Positions 35,407 through 44,017 of a stretch of 64,000 nucleotides of DNA are shown here, in pieces. The stretch lies in NCBI RefSeq assembly GCF_014649655.1, contig NZ_BMTL01000017.1:62001-126000 (forward strand), written 5' to 3'. Source of the DNA: Streptomyces humidus. Lineage in GTDB: Bacteria; Actinomycetota; Actinomycetes; Streptomycetales; Streptomycetaceae. The first letter of the stretch is position 1. Each line of letters starts with the position of its first letter. The notes below the pieces were generated by a model, which ran no database searches, was not told where the DNA came from, and worked only from the letters and a program-made list of their open reading frames with translations. The translations under genes were made by a program, and so were the position numbers.

Positions 35407-36951
35407 ATGGATATGCACACTGTGGTGGTGGGGACGCACGGCGTGACCGCGTCCGACGTGCTCGCCGTGGCGCGCGGCGGCGCGCGCGTCGAGCTCTCCG
35501 AGGAGGCGGTGGCGGCCCTCGCCGCGGCCCGCGAGATCGTGGAGGCGCTGGCGGCCAAGCCCGAGCCCGTCTACGGCGTCTCCACCGGGTTCGGCGCCCT
35601 CGCCACCCGGCACATCAGCCCGGAGCTGCGCGCCCGGCTCCAGCGCAACATCGTCCGCTCGCACGCCGCCGGCATGGGCCCGCAGGTGGAGCGCGAGGTC
35701 GTCCGGGCGCTGATGTTCCTGCGGCTGAAGACCGTCTGCTCCGGGCGCACCGGCGTCCGGCCCGAGGTCGCGCAGACCATGGCCGACGTCCTCAACGCCG
35801 GCATCACCCCGGTCGTGCACGAGTACGGCTCCCTGGGCTGCTCCGGCGACCTGGCCCCGCTCTCGCACTGCGCCCTCACGCTCATGGGCGAGGGTGACGC
35901 GGAGGGCCCGGACGGCGTCGTCCGGCCCGCCGGCGATCTGCTCGCCGAGCACGGCATCGCCCCCGTCGAGCTGCGCGAGAAGGAGGGCCTGGCGCTGCTC
36001 AACGGCACCGACGGCATGCTCGGCATGCTCGTCATGGCCCTCGCCGACCTCGACATGCTCTACAAGTCCGCCGACGTCACGGCCGCGCTGTCGCTGGAGG
36101 CTCTCCTCGGCACCGACAAGGTCCTCGCCCCCGAGCTGCACGCCATCCGCCCGCACCCGGGCCAGGGCGCCTCGGCCGCCAACATGCTGGCCGTGCTGGC
36201 GGGTTCGGAACTCACCGGCCACCACCAGGACGACGCGCCCCGCGTCCAGGACGCCTACTCGGTGCGCTGCGCGCCGCAGGTCGCCGGCGCGGGCCGCGAC
36301 ACCATGGCGCACGCCCGGCTCGTCGCCGAGCGGGAGCTGGCCTCCGCCGTCGACAACCCGGTCGTTCTCGCCGACGGCAGGGTGGAGTCCAACGGGAACT
36401 TCCACGGCGCGCCGGTGGCCTACGTCCTGGACTTCCTCGCCATCGCCGTCGCCGACCTCGCCTCCATCGCCGAGCGGCGCACCGACCGGCTGCTGGACAA
36501 GAACCGCAGCCACGGCCTGCCGCCGTTCCTCGCGGACGACGCCGGCGTCGACTCCGGGCTGATGATCGCCCAGTACACGCAGGCCGCGCTGGTCAGCGAG
36601 TTGAAGCGGCTGGCCGTGCCGGCGTCCGCCGACTCGATCCCGTCCTCCGCGATGCAGGAGGACCATGTGTCGATGGGCTGGTCCGCGGCCCGCAAGCTGC
36701 GCACCGCCGTCGACAACCTCACGCGCGTGATCGCCGTCGAGCTGTACGCCGCCACGCGCGGCGTCGAGCTGCGCGAGGGACTGACCCCGGCGCCCGCGAG
36801 CCGGGCCGTCATCGAGGCCGTGCGCAAGGCGGGCGTCCAGGGACCCGGACCGGACCGGTTCCTCGCGCCCGACCTCGCGGCGGCGGACGCGTTCGTGCGC
36901 GGCGGAGGCGTGGTCGCCGCCGTGGAGACGGTCACCGGCCCGCTGAGGTAG
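35407..36951 (+). CDS. hutH: Histidine ammonia-lyase
   Basis: A 514-residue lyase converting L-histidine to urocanate and ammonia, the first step of histidine degradation. The MIO cofactor triad is at residues 145-147 but reads Cys-Ser-Gly (GSLGCSGDLAPL) instead of the common Ala-Ser-Gly; I recall Cys-Gly crosslinks annotated for Streptomyces HutH, so it is likely functional. Other hallmarks are YGVSTGFG, NGTDGML, QDAYSVRC and HEDHVSMG-like QEDHVSMGW. The other hut genes are not adjacent, as is usual in Streptomyces. A strong terminator follows. Confidence 0.95.
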   Translation: MDMHTVVVGTHGVTASDVLAVARGGARVELSEEAVAALAAAREIVEALAAKPEPVYGVSTGFGALATRHISPELRARLQRNIVRSHAAGMGPQVEREVVRALMFLRLKTVCSGRTGVRPEVAQTMADVLNAGITPVVHEYGSLGCSGDLAPLSHCALTLMGEGDAEGPDGVVRPAGDLLAEHGIAPVELREKEGLALLNGTDGMLGMLVMALADLDMLYKSADVTAALSLEALLGTDKVLAPELHAIRPHPGQGASAANMLAVLAGSELTGHHQDDAPRVQDAYSVRCAPQVAGAGRDTMAHARLVAERELASAVDNPVVLADGRVESNGNFHGAPVAYVLDFLAIAVADLASIAERRTDRLLDKNRSHGLPPFLADDAGVDSGLMIAQYTQAALVSELKRLAVPASADSIPSSAMQEDHVSMGWSAARKLRTAVDNLTRVIAVELYAATRGVELREGLTPAPASRAVIEAVRKAGVQGPGPDRFLAPDLAAADAFVRGGGVVAAVETVTGPLR

Positions 36952-36968
36952 GGCCGCCACGGCACGGA

Positions 36969-37005
36969 GCCCCGCCCTCGCGTCCGTGCGGCGCGAGGGC
37001 GGGGC
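36969..37005. terminator. Bidirectional hairpin terminator after hutH
   Basis: A perfect 14-bp stem GCCCCGCCCTCGCG/CGCGAGGGCGGGGC with a 9-nt loop, between hutH and the convergent lipoprotein gene. Confidence 0.88.
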
Positions 37006-37023
37006 CCCGGTGTGCGGCGGGAG

Positions 37024-37815
37024 TCACCTGATCTTCGCGACCTGCGCGGCGACGACGGCGGCCGGTACGGCGGACGACTTGCCGGTGGACGTGAGCGAGG
37101 CGAAGTCCACCGTGTAGAACGAGGCCACGGTGTTGCCCTTGCGCACCACCTGGGTGTGGAAGGTGGCCGATTCCCCGCCGTCGACGTCGGAGTCGACGCT
37201 GAACGCCACGGACTCGTCACCGCTTCCCGGGGCCTTCTCCGAAGCGACCTTGGTGATCTTCTGCTTCTCGCCCTGGGCGGCGACGCCGAACCCGCCGGAA
37301 CAGGCCGCGACGCCGTCGGAGACCGACTTGAAGGCCTTCTCCGCGCCGTCGCCCTCGTACGAGGAGAGGCCCACGAAGGTCAGGCTGACCTTGAACGCGT
37401 TCTCGAGGTCGGACTGGCTGATGTCCTCGGGGGCCTTGGTGGCGGCGGCCGAGGCGTTGTCCTCGGTCAGCGTGTTGCTCGCCTGGGAGTCCGTGTCGCC
37501 CGGCGCGAGACCCGATATGGCGTAGGCGAGCGGCGCGCACGCCTCCTCGTCGGTCTTCACCGCGCTCTTGGAGGCCGGCAGGGTGTCGTCGCCCGAGGTG
37601 ACCTTGTAGCCCTTGATCTCGCCCTGGGCGAGCAGCAGCTTCTCCAACTCGGCCTTGGGCAGCGCCTTGGCGGCCGAGGAGGCGGTGGAGGAGGCCGAGC
37701 CCTCGGCTTCGCCGGCGTCCTTCGCCCCGTCGTCGGAGCAGGCGGTCAGGAGGGAGAGTGACAGTGCGCCGATGGCGGCGGTGGCGCACAGCCGTGTCCC
37801 CGTTGATCTCTTCAT
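37024..37815 (-). CDS. Exported lipoprotein of unknown function
   Basis: A 263-residue lipoprotein with lipobox LLTAC (Cys26), a Ser/Ala linker, and a mature domain of about 200 residues with two Cys (EACAPL, VAACSGG) that may pair. No enzyme motif is seen. Its composition resembles the many conserved surface lipoproteins of Streptomyces. It is convergent with hutH and adjacent to a sortase substrate on the same strand. Confidence 0.82.
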   Translation of the reverse strand: MKRSTGTRLCATAAIGALSLSLLTACSDDGAKDAGEAEGSASSTASSAAKALPKAELEKLLLAQGEIKGYKVTSGDDTLPASKSAVKTDEEACAPLAYAISGLAPGDTDSQASNTLTEDNASAAATKAPEDISQSDLENAFKVSLTFVGLSSYEGDGAEKAFKSVSDGVAACSGGFGVAAQGEKQKITKVASEKAPGSGDESVAFSVDSDVDGGESATFHTQVVRKGNTVASFYTVDFASLTSTGKSSAVPAAVVAAQVAKIR

Positions 37816-37857
37816 GAGCGAACTATGAAGAATCCGTCAAAGGTCAGTCAAGTTCAT

Positions 37858-38295
37858 TCAAAAACCAAGACGTTCCCGGCGGATCGAGTAGAAGACGAAG
37901 CCCGCGCCCAGGGCGAGCAGGGTGGTACCGCCCACGACGTAGGGGGTCGTGTCGAAGCTTCCGGTGTCGGCGAGCCGGGGGCCGTCGTCGGTGGTGGCGT
38001 CGGCCGCGGTGTCGGCGGCGGTGTCGACCGCGGCTTCGGCGGCGGTGCCGGTCGCGGTGTCGGACTCGGCCCGGACGACCGTCAGGGCCGACTCCTCGCC
38101 GACGGTCGCACGGGACGCGCGGGTCGCCCCGGTCGTGGTCGTCGACGCGGCCCGTGCCTGGGTCGTGACCTGCGTCGTCGTCTCCGTTCTGACCGGGGCG
38201 TCCTGGGACGCGTTGGCGGACGGGACGAACCACAGGGCGCCCAGCAGGGTCCCCGCGGCGGTGGCGGTCAGCAACGGACGGCGAGCGGATGACAC
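37858..38295 (-). CDS. LAXTG sortase-anchored surface protein
   Basis: A 145-residue protein with an N-terminal signal (LLTATAAGTLLGALWF), a Thr/Ala-rich middle (TTTTGATRAS, repeated AAVDTAADTAADA), and a complete C-terminal cell-wall sorting signal: LADTG at residues 108-112, a hydrophobic helix, and the tail SIRRERLGF. Streptomyces class E sortases cleave LAXTG motifs and fix the protein to peptidoglycan. The low-complexity middle suggests a short stalk. The GTG at 38295 with AAGGGG upstream is preferred over a longer frame. Confidence 0.82.
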   Translation of the reverse strand: MSSARRPLLTATAAGTLLGALWFVPSANASQDAPVRTETTTQVTTQARAASTTTTGATRASRATVGEESALTVVRAESDTATGTAAEAAVDTAADTAADATTDDGPRLADTGSFDTTPYVVGGTTLLALGAGFVFYSIRRERLGF

Positions 38296-38404
38296 GGAAT
38301 ATCGATCCCCTTGTGACGCTGGCGAATTGGCCGTGTGGCCCGATGCTAATGAAAGGCGCGGGTCGCGGGAAAGCTGCGGGAGCCGTGAGCCGTACGCTCC
38401 GGCC

Positions 38405-38773
38405 ATGAGCACTGAAGAGTCATCACGTTTTGTGCGGATCCGAGTGGAAATTCTCCTCGAAATTCATGACGAGGACGCCGTGACCGCGGCGGCGCTGCGG
38501 CGGATCGCCGAGGACGAGGGGGTCCCGGACTCCGAGCGCGCGCATGTCGAGGGCGCTGTGACGGAGGACACCGCGGAGGCCCTGGCCTACCTCGTCGACC
38601 CGTTCGACCTGGTCGGCGAGGTCGAGGGAGTGGAACTCCAGCAGGCCTCCTGGTCCAGTGAGCGGGTCGAGTACGACCCCGATTCGCCGGAGTGGGACCT
38701 CGACGACGACGACGTCGACGAAGATGGGGGCCTGGACGACGAGTCCGACGGCGAAGTGCGCGGCATCGGCTGA
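38405..38773 (+). CDS. Small acidic conserved hypothetical protein
   Basis: A 122-residue cytoplasmic protein. Residues 1-75 look like a compact alpha/beta fold (FVRIRVEILLEIHDEDAV; AEALAYLVDPFDLV). The tail is extremely acidic (DLDDDDVDEDGGLDDESDGE). I know no family. It is divergent from the sortase substrate, with the two start codons about 110 bp apart. Codon usage is normal, supporting a real gene. Confidence 0.72.
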   Translation: MSTEESSRFVRIRVEILLEIHDEDAVTAAALRRIAEDEGVPDSERAHVEGAVTEDTAEALAYLVDPFDLVGEVEGVELQQASWSSERVEYDPDSPEWDLDDDDVDEDGGLDDESDGEVRGIG

Positions 38774-38989
38774 GCGTTCCGGGAAACCCGGGACCCCGGA
38801 CGGCAACCGCGGGCCGGGGTCCCGTCGTCTCAGGGGGCGCACGAGTGAACATCCGCACCATGCGTGCCACGAACGTGGCATGCCCCACATCTTCGGAGAA
38901 TGTGGAACGGGACGAACCGCTCGTGGCGTTGGTGTTCCCGACGGGGGCTCCCGGGTTTCAGGCAATCGGCAACGATGGAGAAGCGTGTG

Positions 38990-40240
38990 ATGACGGACAG
39001 TAGGCGGCGTCGAGGTCTGATGGCCGCGTCCGCCCTGCTCGGCGGTGTTCTGGTGCTCTCTGCGTGTTCCGGCGGTGACAGTGGCGCCTCGGACGGCGGA
39101 GGCGGCTCCTCACAGGCCAAGGCCGACGAGGCGGCGGCGCAGAAGTCCTCCCAGGCCCAGATCAAGATCACACCGGCGGACGGCTCGAACAACGCCTCCA
39201 TCAACAACTCGGCGGCCGTCACGGTGAGCAAGGGAACGCTCTCCTCCGTGACGATGACCACCGCCGACGGCAAGGCCGTGGTCGAGGGCACGCTCTCCGC
39301 CGACAAGACCAGCTGGAAGCCCAACCAGCAGCTGGAGCGCTCCACCACCTACAAGGTGGCGGCCGAGGCGAAGGACTCCGGCGGCCTGGTGGCCCACGAG
39401 AACGCCTCCTTCACCACGGTCTCCCCGGACAACAGCTTCATAGCCAACTTCACGCCGGAGGACGGCTCGACCGTCGGCGTGGGCATGCCCGTGTCGATCA
39501 ACTTCAACAAGGCGATCACCGACAAGGCGGCCGTCCAGAAGGGCGTCACCGTCACCTCCACCAGCGGTCAGGAGGTCGTCTGTCACTGGTTCTCCACCCA
39601 GCGCATGGACTGCCGTCCGCAGGACTACTGGAAGGAGAACTCCACCGTCACGCTGAAGCTCGCGCTCGACGGTGTGGAGGGCGCCAAGGGCGTCATCGGC
39701 GTCCAGCAGAAGACGGTCACCTTCAAGATCGGCCGGAACCAGGTCTCCTTCGTCGACGCGAAGACCAAGCAGATGAAGGTCACGCACAACGGCGCGGTCG
39801 TCAAGACCATCCCGATCTCCGCCGGTTCGCCCGACAACAAGACGTACGAGGGCCAGATGGTGATGTCGGAGAAGTTCAAGGAGACGCGCATGAACGGCGC
39901 GACCGTGGGCTTCACCGACGACGACGGCAAGGGCGAGTACGACATCAAGGACGTGCCGCACGCCATCCGCCTCACCAACTCCGGCACCTTCGTGCACGGC
40001 AACTACTGGGGCGCGAAGTCCATCTTCGGCTCGGTCAACACCAGCCACGGCTGCGTGGGCCTGTCCGACACCAAGGGCGCCGACGACAAGGGCACGGCGG
40101 GGTACTGGTTCTACACCAACTCGATCGTCGGCGACGTCGTGGTGGTCAAGAACACCGGCGACAAGACCGTGGCCCCGGACAACGGCCTCAACGGCTGGAA
40201 CATGGACTGGGCCCAGTGGAAGGCGGGTTCGGCCGTCTGA
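38990..40240 (+). CDS. L,D-transpeptidase lipoprotein (YkuD, Ig-like domains)
   Basis: A 416-residue exported lipoprotein with lipobox LSAC (Cys26). The architecture is like mycobacterial LdtMt2: two Ig-like domains (about 55-250) and a YkuD catalytic domain (about 255-390) with HGNYWGAKSIFGSVNTSHGCVG holding catalytic His and Cys. It forms 3-3 peptidoglycan cross-links, which are resistant to most penicillins. The Arg that often follows the HGC motif is replaced (HGCVGLS). The ATG at 38990 has GGAG at ideal spacing. Confidence 0.93.
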   Translation: MTDSRRRRGLMAASALLGGVLVLSACSGGDSGASDGGGGSSQAKADEAAAQKSSQAQIKITPADGSNNASINNSAAVTVSKGTLSSVTMTTADGKAVVEGTLSADKTSWKPNQQLERSTTYKVAAEAKDSGGLVAHENASFTTVSPDNSFIANFTPEDGSTVGVGMPVSINFNKAITDKAAVQKGVTVTSTSGQEVVCHWFSTQRMDCRPQDYWKENSTVTLKLALDGVEGAKGVIGVQQKTVTFKIGRNQVSFVDAKTKQMKVTHNGAVVKTIPISAGSPDNKTYEGQMVMSEKFKETRMNGATVGFTDDDGKGEYDIKDVPHAIRLTNSGTFVHGNYWGAKSIFGSVNTSHGCVGLSDTKGADDKGTAGYWFYTNSIVGDVVVVKNTGDKTVAPDNGLNGWNMDWAQWKAGSAV

Positions 40241-40270
40241 CGGGCCGTCCTGACAGCCCGGCCACAGCTT

Positions 40271-40300
40271 TCCGGTGCCGCCCCCAGGGGCGGCACCGGT
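40271..40300 (+). terminator. Hairpin terminator after the L,D-transpeptidase
   Basis: Arms CCGGTGCCGCCCC and GGGGCGGCACCGG (13 bp) pair around a very short centre, followed by a GTTT-containing tail. Confidence 0.82.
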
Positions 40301-40383
40301 GTTTCCGGGTCCGCCGCACCCTTCTCATCGTTCTCTTATTCCGGCCTTATCCAGTCATCACGCGCCGTACCTAGCTTGCGGTC

Positions 40384-41832
40384 ATGTTCTTCACCTACCT
40401 GAGGCGCGAACTGCGCCGCCGCAGAAGAGCGGCCCTCGTCGTCGCCTCCGGTCTCGCGCTGGGCATCGCGCTGGTCGTCGTGGTCTCCTCCGTGTCCACC
40501 GGCATGAGCAGGGCCCAGGACAAGGTCCTGCAGTCCCTGTACGGCCTCGGCACGGACATGACGGTCACCAAGGCCGCCTCGCCCACCGCGAACGCCTCCG
40601 ACCGGCCGCGCTTCCGGTTCGACGCGCAGGACGACGACTCCGGCGCGCAGCAGAGCACCGACCGCGTCATGGTGCAGGGCTTCCAGACCCTGCCGACGAC
40701 GACCGTCGCCCAGGTCGGGAAGCAGAGCGGGGTCGCCGACGCGGTCGGCGGACTGAGCCTGCGCGTCATCAAGATCGACGGCCAGTTCACCCGCGGCCAG
40801 GTCCAGCAGAACGGCGGCGGCCGGGGCGCCCCCGGGGGCGGCCGGGGGAGCGGCGAGCAGCAGGGCGAAGTGCAGGGCGGCGGTGCGGACTTCGGCGTCG
40901 AGAACTACTCCGTCTACGGCACCGACGTCACCGAGCCCGAACTCGGCCCGCTGACCTCCTCCACGATCACCGGCGGCCGCACCTTCACGTCCTCCGAGAC
41001 CGACGGCAAGGTCGCCGTCGTCGACTCGGCGTACGCCAGGGAGAAGTCGCTCAAGGTCGGCTCCACGCTCACCGTCAGCGGCGTCAAGTTCTCGGTGATC
41101 GGCGTCGCCACGGCCGACAGCGGCGACGCCGCCGCCGACGTCTACATCCCGCTGACCCGGGCCCAGACCCTCAGCGACTCGAAGAACAAGGTCACCACGA
41201 TCTACGTCAAGGCGACCGACTCCAAGAAGATCGACAGCGTCAAGTCCGAAATCCAGAAGAACGTCTCGGGGACGACGGTCACCACCTCCGCCGACCTCGC
41301 CGACACCGTCTCCGGCTCCCTCTCCACGGCCTCCTCCCTCGCCGCCGACGTCGGCAAGTGGCTGTCCGTCGCCGTGCTGATCGCCGCCTTCCTGGTCGCC
41401 GGCCTGCTCACCTCCTCGGCTGTCTCCCGGCGCGTGCGCGAGTTCGGCACGCTGAAGGCGCTCGGCTGGAGGTCGGGCCGGGTCACCCGGCAGGTGGCCG
41501 GCGAGGCCATGGTCAACGGCCTGCTGGGCGGGGCCCTGGGAATCGCGCTCGGTCTGGCGGGCGCGTACGCCGTGACCGCGATCAGCCCCACGTTGCAGGC
41601 CCAGTTGGGCGGCGGCGGTGGCGGCGGAGGTCAGGGCGGTCCCGGCGGCTTCGGCGGTGGCGGTCGCCAGGCGGCCAGGACCCTCGACGTGGCGCTGACG
41701 GCGCCCGTGAGCGTCACGACGGTGGCCGTCGCGGTGGGCCTCGCCGTGGCCGGTGGCCTGATCGCGGGGGCCTTCGGCGGCTGGCGCGCGTCGAGGCTGC
41801 GCCCGGCGGACGCGCTGCGCCGCGTCGAGTAG
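40384..41832 (+). CDS. FtsX/MacB-type ABC transporter permease
   Basis: A 482-residue permease. One N-terminal helix (residues 17-38) is followed by a large extracytoplasmic MacB-like domain (about 40-310) with a Gly-rich insert (GGGRGAPGGGRGSGEQQG), then three C-terminal helices of the FtsX domain (SVAVLIAAFLVAGLLTSSAV; GLLGGALGIALGLAGAY; a last one near 445-465). A second Gly-rich loop lies at about 408-428. Such transporters act mechanically on the envelope or export peptides or antibiotics. The ATPase follows after 113 bp. Confidence 0.9.
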   Translation: MFFTYLRRELRRRRRAALVVASGLALGIALVVVVSSVSTGMSRAQDKVLQSLYGLGTDMTVTKAASPTANASDRPRFRFDAQDDDSGAQQSTDRVMVQGFQTLPTTTVAQVGKQSGVADAVGGLSLRVIKIDGQFTRGQVQQNGGGRGAPGGGRGSGEQQGEVQGGGADFGVENYSVYGTDVTEPELGPLTSSTITGGRTFTSSETDGKVAVVDSAYAREKSLKVGSTLTVSGVKFSVIGVATADSGDAAADVYIPLTRAQTLSDSKNKVTTIYVKATDSKKIDSVKSEIQKNVSGTTVTTSADLADTVSGSLSTASSLAADVGKWLSVAVLIAAFLVAGLLTSSAVSRRVREFGTLKALGWRSGRVTRQVAGEAMVNGLLGGALGIALGLAGAYAVTAISPTLQAQLGGGGGGGGQGGPGGFGGGGRQAARTLDVALTAPVSVTTVAVAVGLAVAGGLIAGAFGGWRASRLRPADALRRVE

Positions 41833-41945
41833 CCGACCCGGCGCCGCGCGGCGTCGTGTGCCCGGCCCGGCGTCGCGTGCCCGGCCCGGCCCGGCGCTGT
41901 GCCGCGTGGCCGACCCACCCACCGAACCCGAGGAGTTGCAGTCCC

Positions 41946-42632
41946 ATGTACGAACTCAGAGGCGTCACCAAGCGCTACACCCGCGGCAAGGACACCGTCC
42001 ACGCCCTCGACGGGGTCGACCTGACCGTCCCGGACGGCGACCGGCTCGTCATCCAGGGCCCCACCGGCGGCGGCAAGTCCACGCTGCTGCAGATGATCGG
42101 CGCGCTCGACCGGCCCACCGAGGGCGAGATCGTCCTCGACGGCGTCGACCTGGCCAAGCTCTCCGAGACCAGGCTGACGAAGGTGCGCAGCGAGAACATC
42201 GGCTTCGTCTTCCAGTCCTTCAACCTCATCCCGACGCTCACCGCCCGGGAGAACGTCGAGACGGCGCTCGTCCCGCTCGGGGTGAAGGCCGGGGAGCGGC
42301 GCGAGCGGGCCGCCGAGGCGCTGAGGTCCGTGGGCCTCGGCGAGCGCCTCGGCCACCTGCCGTCCGAGCTGTCCGGCGGCCAGCAGCAGCGCGTCGCGAT
42401 CGCCCGCGCGCTGGTCAAACAGCCCAAGGTGCTGCTCGCCGACGAGCCCACGGGCAACCTCGACGAGAGCATGCGCGACGAGATCATGGACGTCCTGCAC
42501 AGCATGTGGGAGGAGCACGGGCTCACCTTCGTCATGGTCACCCACGACTCCGCGATCGCGCGGAAGGCCCCGCGGGTGGCGACCATCCGCAAGGGGAGGA
42601 TCACGGTGAAGGAGAACGCGGCGTCGCGGTGA
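41946..42632 (+). CDS. ABC transporter ATP-binding protein (LolD/MacB type)
   Basis: A 228-residue ATPase: Walker A GPTGGGKST, Q-loop FVFQSFNLIPTLTARENV, signature LSGGQQQRVAIARAL, Walker B VLLADEPTGNLD, H-loop VTHD. The FNLIP and TGNLDE motifs are typical of the FtsE/LolD/MacB group that pairs with FtsX-like permeases, as here. The ATG follows GAGGAG. Substrate unknown. Confidence 0.93.
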   Translation: MYELRGVTKRYTRGKDTVHALDGVDLTVPDGDRLVIQGPTGGGKSTLLQMIGALDRPTEGEIVLDGVDLAKLSETRLTKVRSENIGFVFQSFNLIPTLTARENVETALVPLGVKAGERRERAAEALRSVGLGERLGHLPSELSGGQQQRVAIARALVKQPKVLLADEPTGNLDESMRDEIMDVLHSMWEEHGLTFVMVTHDSAIARKAPRVATIRKGRITVKENAASR

Positions 42633-42941
42633 GCCGGTCCGCGAGGGCGCCCGGGGACCGCACTCGCGACAGCGGTCCCCGGCAGCCGTGCCGGAGGCCG
42701 GGCCGGGCGTCCGGCCGGGCCCGCGGTTCGCTGAGCGTCGAGAGAACGCCCGCCGGAACCCGCCGTTCCCCGCCTGCGCCGAGCGGGGCACCCGGCGCGC
42801 CGCACACCTCCGGGACCCGGACGCCGAACCGCCCGCCGGGCGGCCGGCGGCGGGGCGGCCCGGCGGCGACGGCGTCGACCGCCGGCGGTGCGGTCGGGTC
42901 CGCGCGCGGCGGCCCCGGCGCCGCCGCCCGCGGGAGTGCTC
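42633..42941. terminator. Convergent intergenic region with hairpin at 42652-42683
   Basis: An 11-bp stem CCGGGGACCGC/GCGGTCCCCGG with a 10-nt loop lies 20 bp after the ABC ATPase stop. The remaining 250 bp are GC-rich and hold no supported gene. Confidence 0.75.
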
Positions 42942-43841
42942 TCAGACGGAAGGAGTCTGCGACCCCGCACGGGTGGCGTCCACGCCCCAACTGGCCAGCA
43001 GCCGCAGCGCCTCCGCCGACGCCGACCCCGGCTCCGCGTGGTACGTCACCAGCGTCTGGTCACTGCCGTCCGACAGCCTGAACCCCTCGAAGTGCAGGGA
43101 GAGTTCGCCCACCAGCGGGTGCCGCATGTGCTTCACGCCGTGGTTCTTCTCCTTGACGTCGTGCGTCGCCCACAGCCGCCGGAAATCCTCGCTCTTCACC
43201 GACAGCTCGCCCACCAGCGCGGAGAGCCGCGGGTCGTCCGGATAGCAGCCCGCCTCCATGCGCAGGACGCAGACGATGTCGATCGCCTTCTGCTCCCAGT
43301 CCACGAAGAGGTCGCGGTAGTCGGGGCGCAGAAACGTCAGCCGGGCCCAGTTGCGCTCCGCCGCCGGCAGCTCACCCCAGTCGCCGAAGAGCGCCGCCGC
43401 CAGCCGGTTCCACGCGAGGATCTCCGAGCGCCGCCCGATGAGGTACGCCGGCACCGCGTCCATCGCGTCCAGCAGCTGCCGCAGCGCCGGCCGCGCCTGC
43501 GGGGACCGCGCCGTCTGCTTCTTCTTGTGCTTCGGCTTGGCGAGGTGGGTGAGGTGGGCGTGCTCGGCGTCCGTCAGCCGCAGGGCGCGGGCGATGGCGT
43601 CCAGCACCTCCGCCGACACGTTGCGCCCGTTGCCCTGCTCCAGGCGCGTGTAGTACGCCACCGACACGCCGGCCAGCTGCGCCAGCTCCTCGCGCCGCAG
43701 CCCCGGCACCCTGCGGTGCCGGCCGAAGTCGGGCAGCCCCACGTCCTGCGGCTTCAGCCGGGCCCGCCGGGTGCGCAGGAACTCGCTGAGCTCGGCTCGC
43801 CGGTCCAGCGAGGCGCCGGCGGGTTCGGGGCGTTCGTCCAT
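42942..43841 (-). CDS. XRE-family regulator with MmyB-like ligand domain
   Basis: A 299-residue regulator. The N-terminal helix-turn-helix covers about residues 20-85 (GLRREELAQLAGVSVAYYTRLEQG) and the C-terminal MmyB-type PAS-like pocket about 110-270 (DAMDAVPAYLIGRRSEILAWN; LFVDWEQKAIDIVCVLR; HPLVGELSLHFEG). This family typically sits divergent from a dehydrogenase or reductase and controls it, exactly as here with the alcohol dehydrogenase. MmyB relatives bind fatty-acid-like ligands; the ligand here is unknown. Confidence 0.9.
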   Translation of the reverse strand: MDERPEPAGASLDRRAELSEFLRTRRARLKPQDVGLPDFGRHRRVPGLRREELAQLAGVSVAYYTRLEQGNGRNVSAEVLDAIARALRLTDAEHAHLTHLAKPKHKKKQTARSPQARPALRQLLDAMDAVPAYLIGRRSEILAWNRLAAALFGDWGELPAAERNWARLTFLRPDYRDLFVDWEQKAIDIVCVLRMEAGCYPDDPRLSALVGELSVKSEDFRRLWATHDVKEKNHGVKHMRHPLVGELSLHFEGFRLSDGSDQTLVTYHAEPGSASAEALRLLASWGVDATRAGSQTPSV

Positions 43842-44017
43842 GTCGTCCAGTATTCACGGTCGTACGTCCAGCATCCTGACCCCGCCAGTGATAGGCACAG
43901 CAGACGTACGCAAAGGCGTGACCTGGGTGAAACCCGCGCGGCGGGGCAGGCTGGACGTCATGCCCGGCCGGAAGGCAGGCCCGGCATGACGCAACCCCCC
44001 GCTAGGAGAACCCCGGC
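43842..44017. promoter_or_regulatory. Divergent promoter region with distant inverted repeat
   Basis: Arms ACGTCCAGC (43864-43872) and GCTGGACGT (43950-43958) lie near opposite ends of the regulator/dehydrogenase gap. GTACGTCC and ACGTACGC elements also occur near 43861 and 43905. This is a plausible pair of sites for the MmyB-type regulator. Confidence 0.4.
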
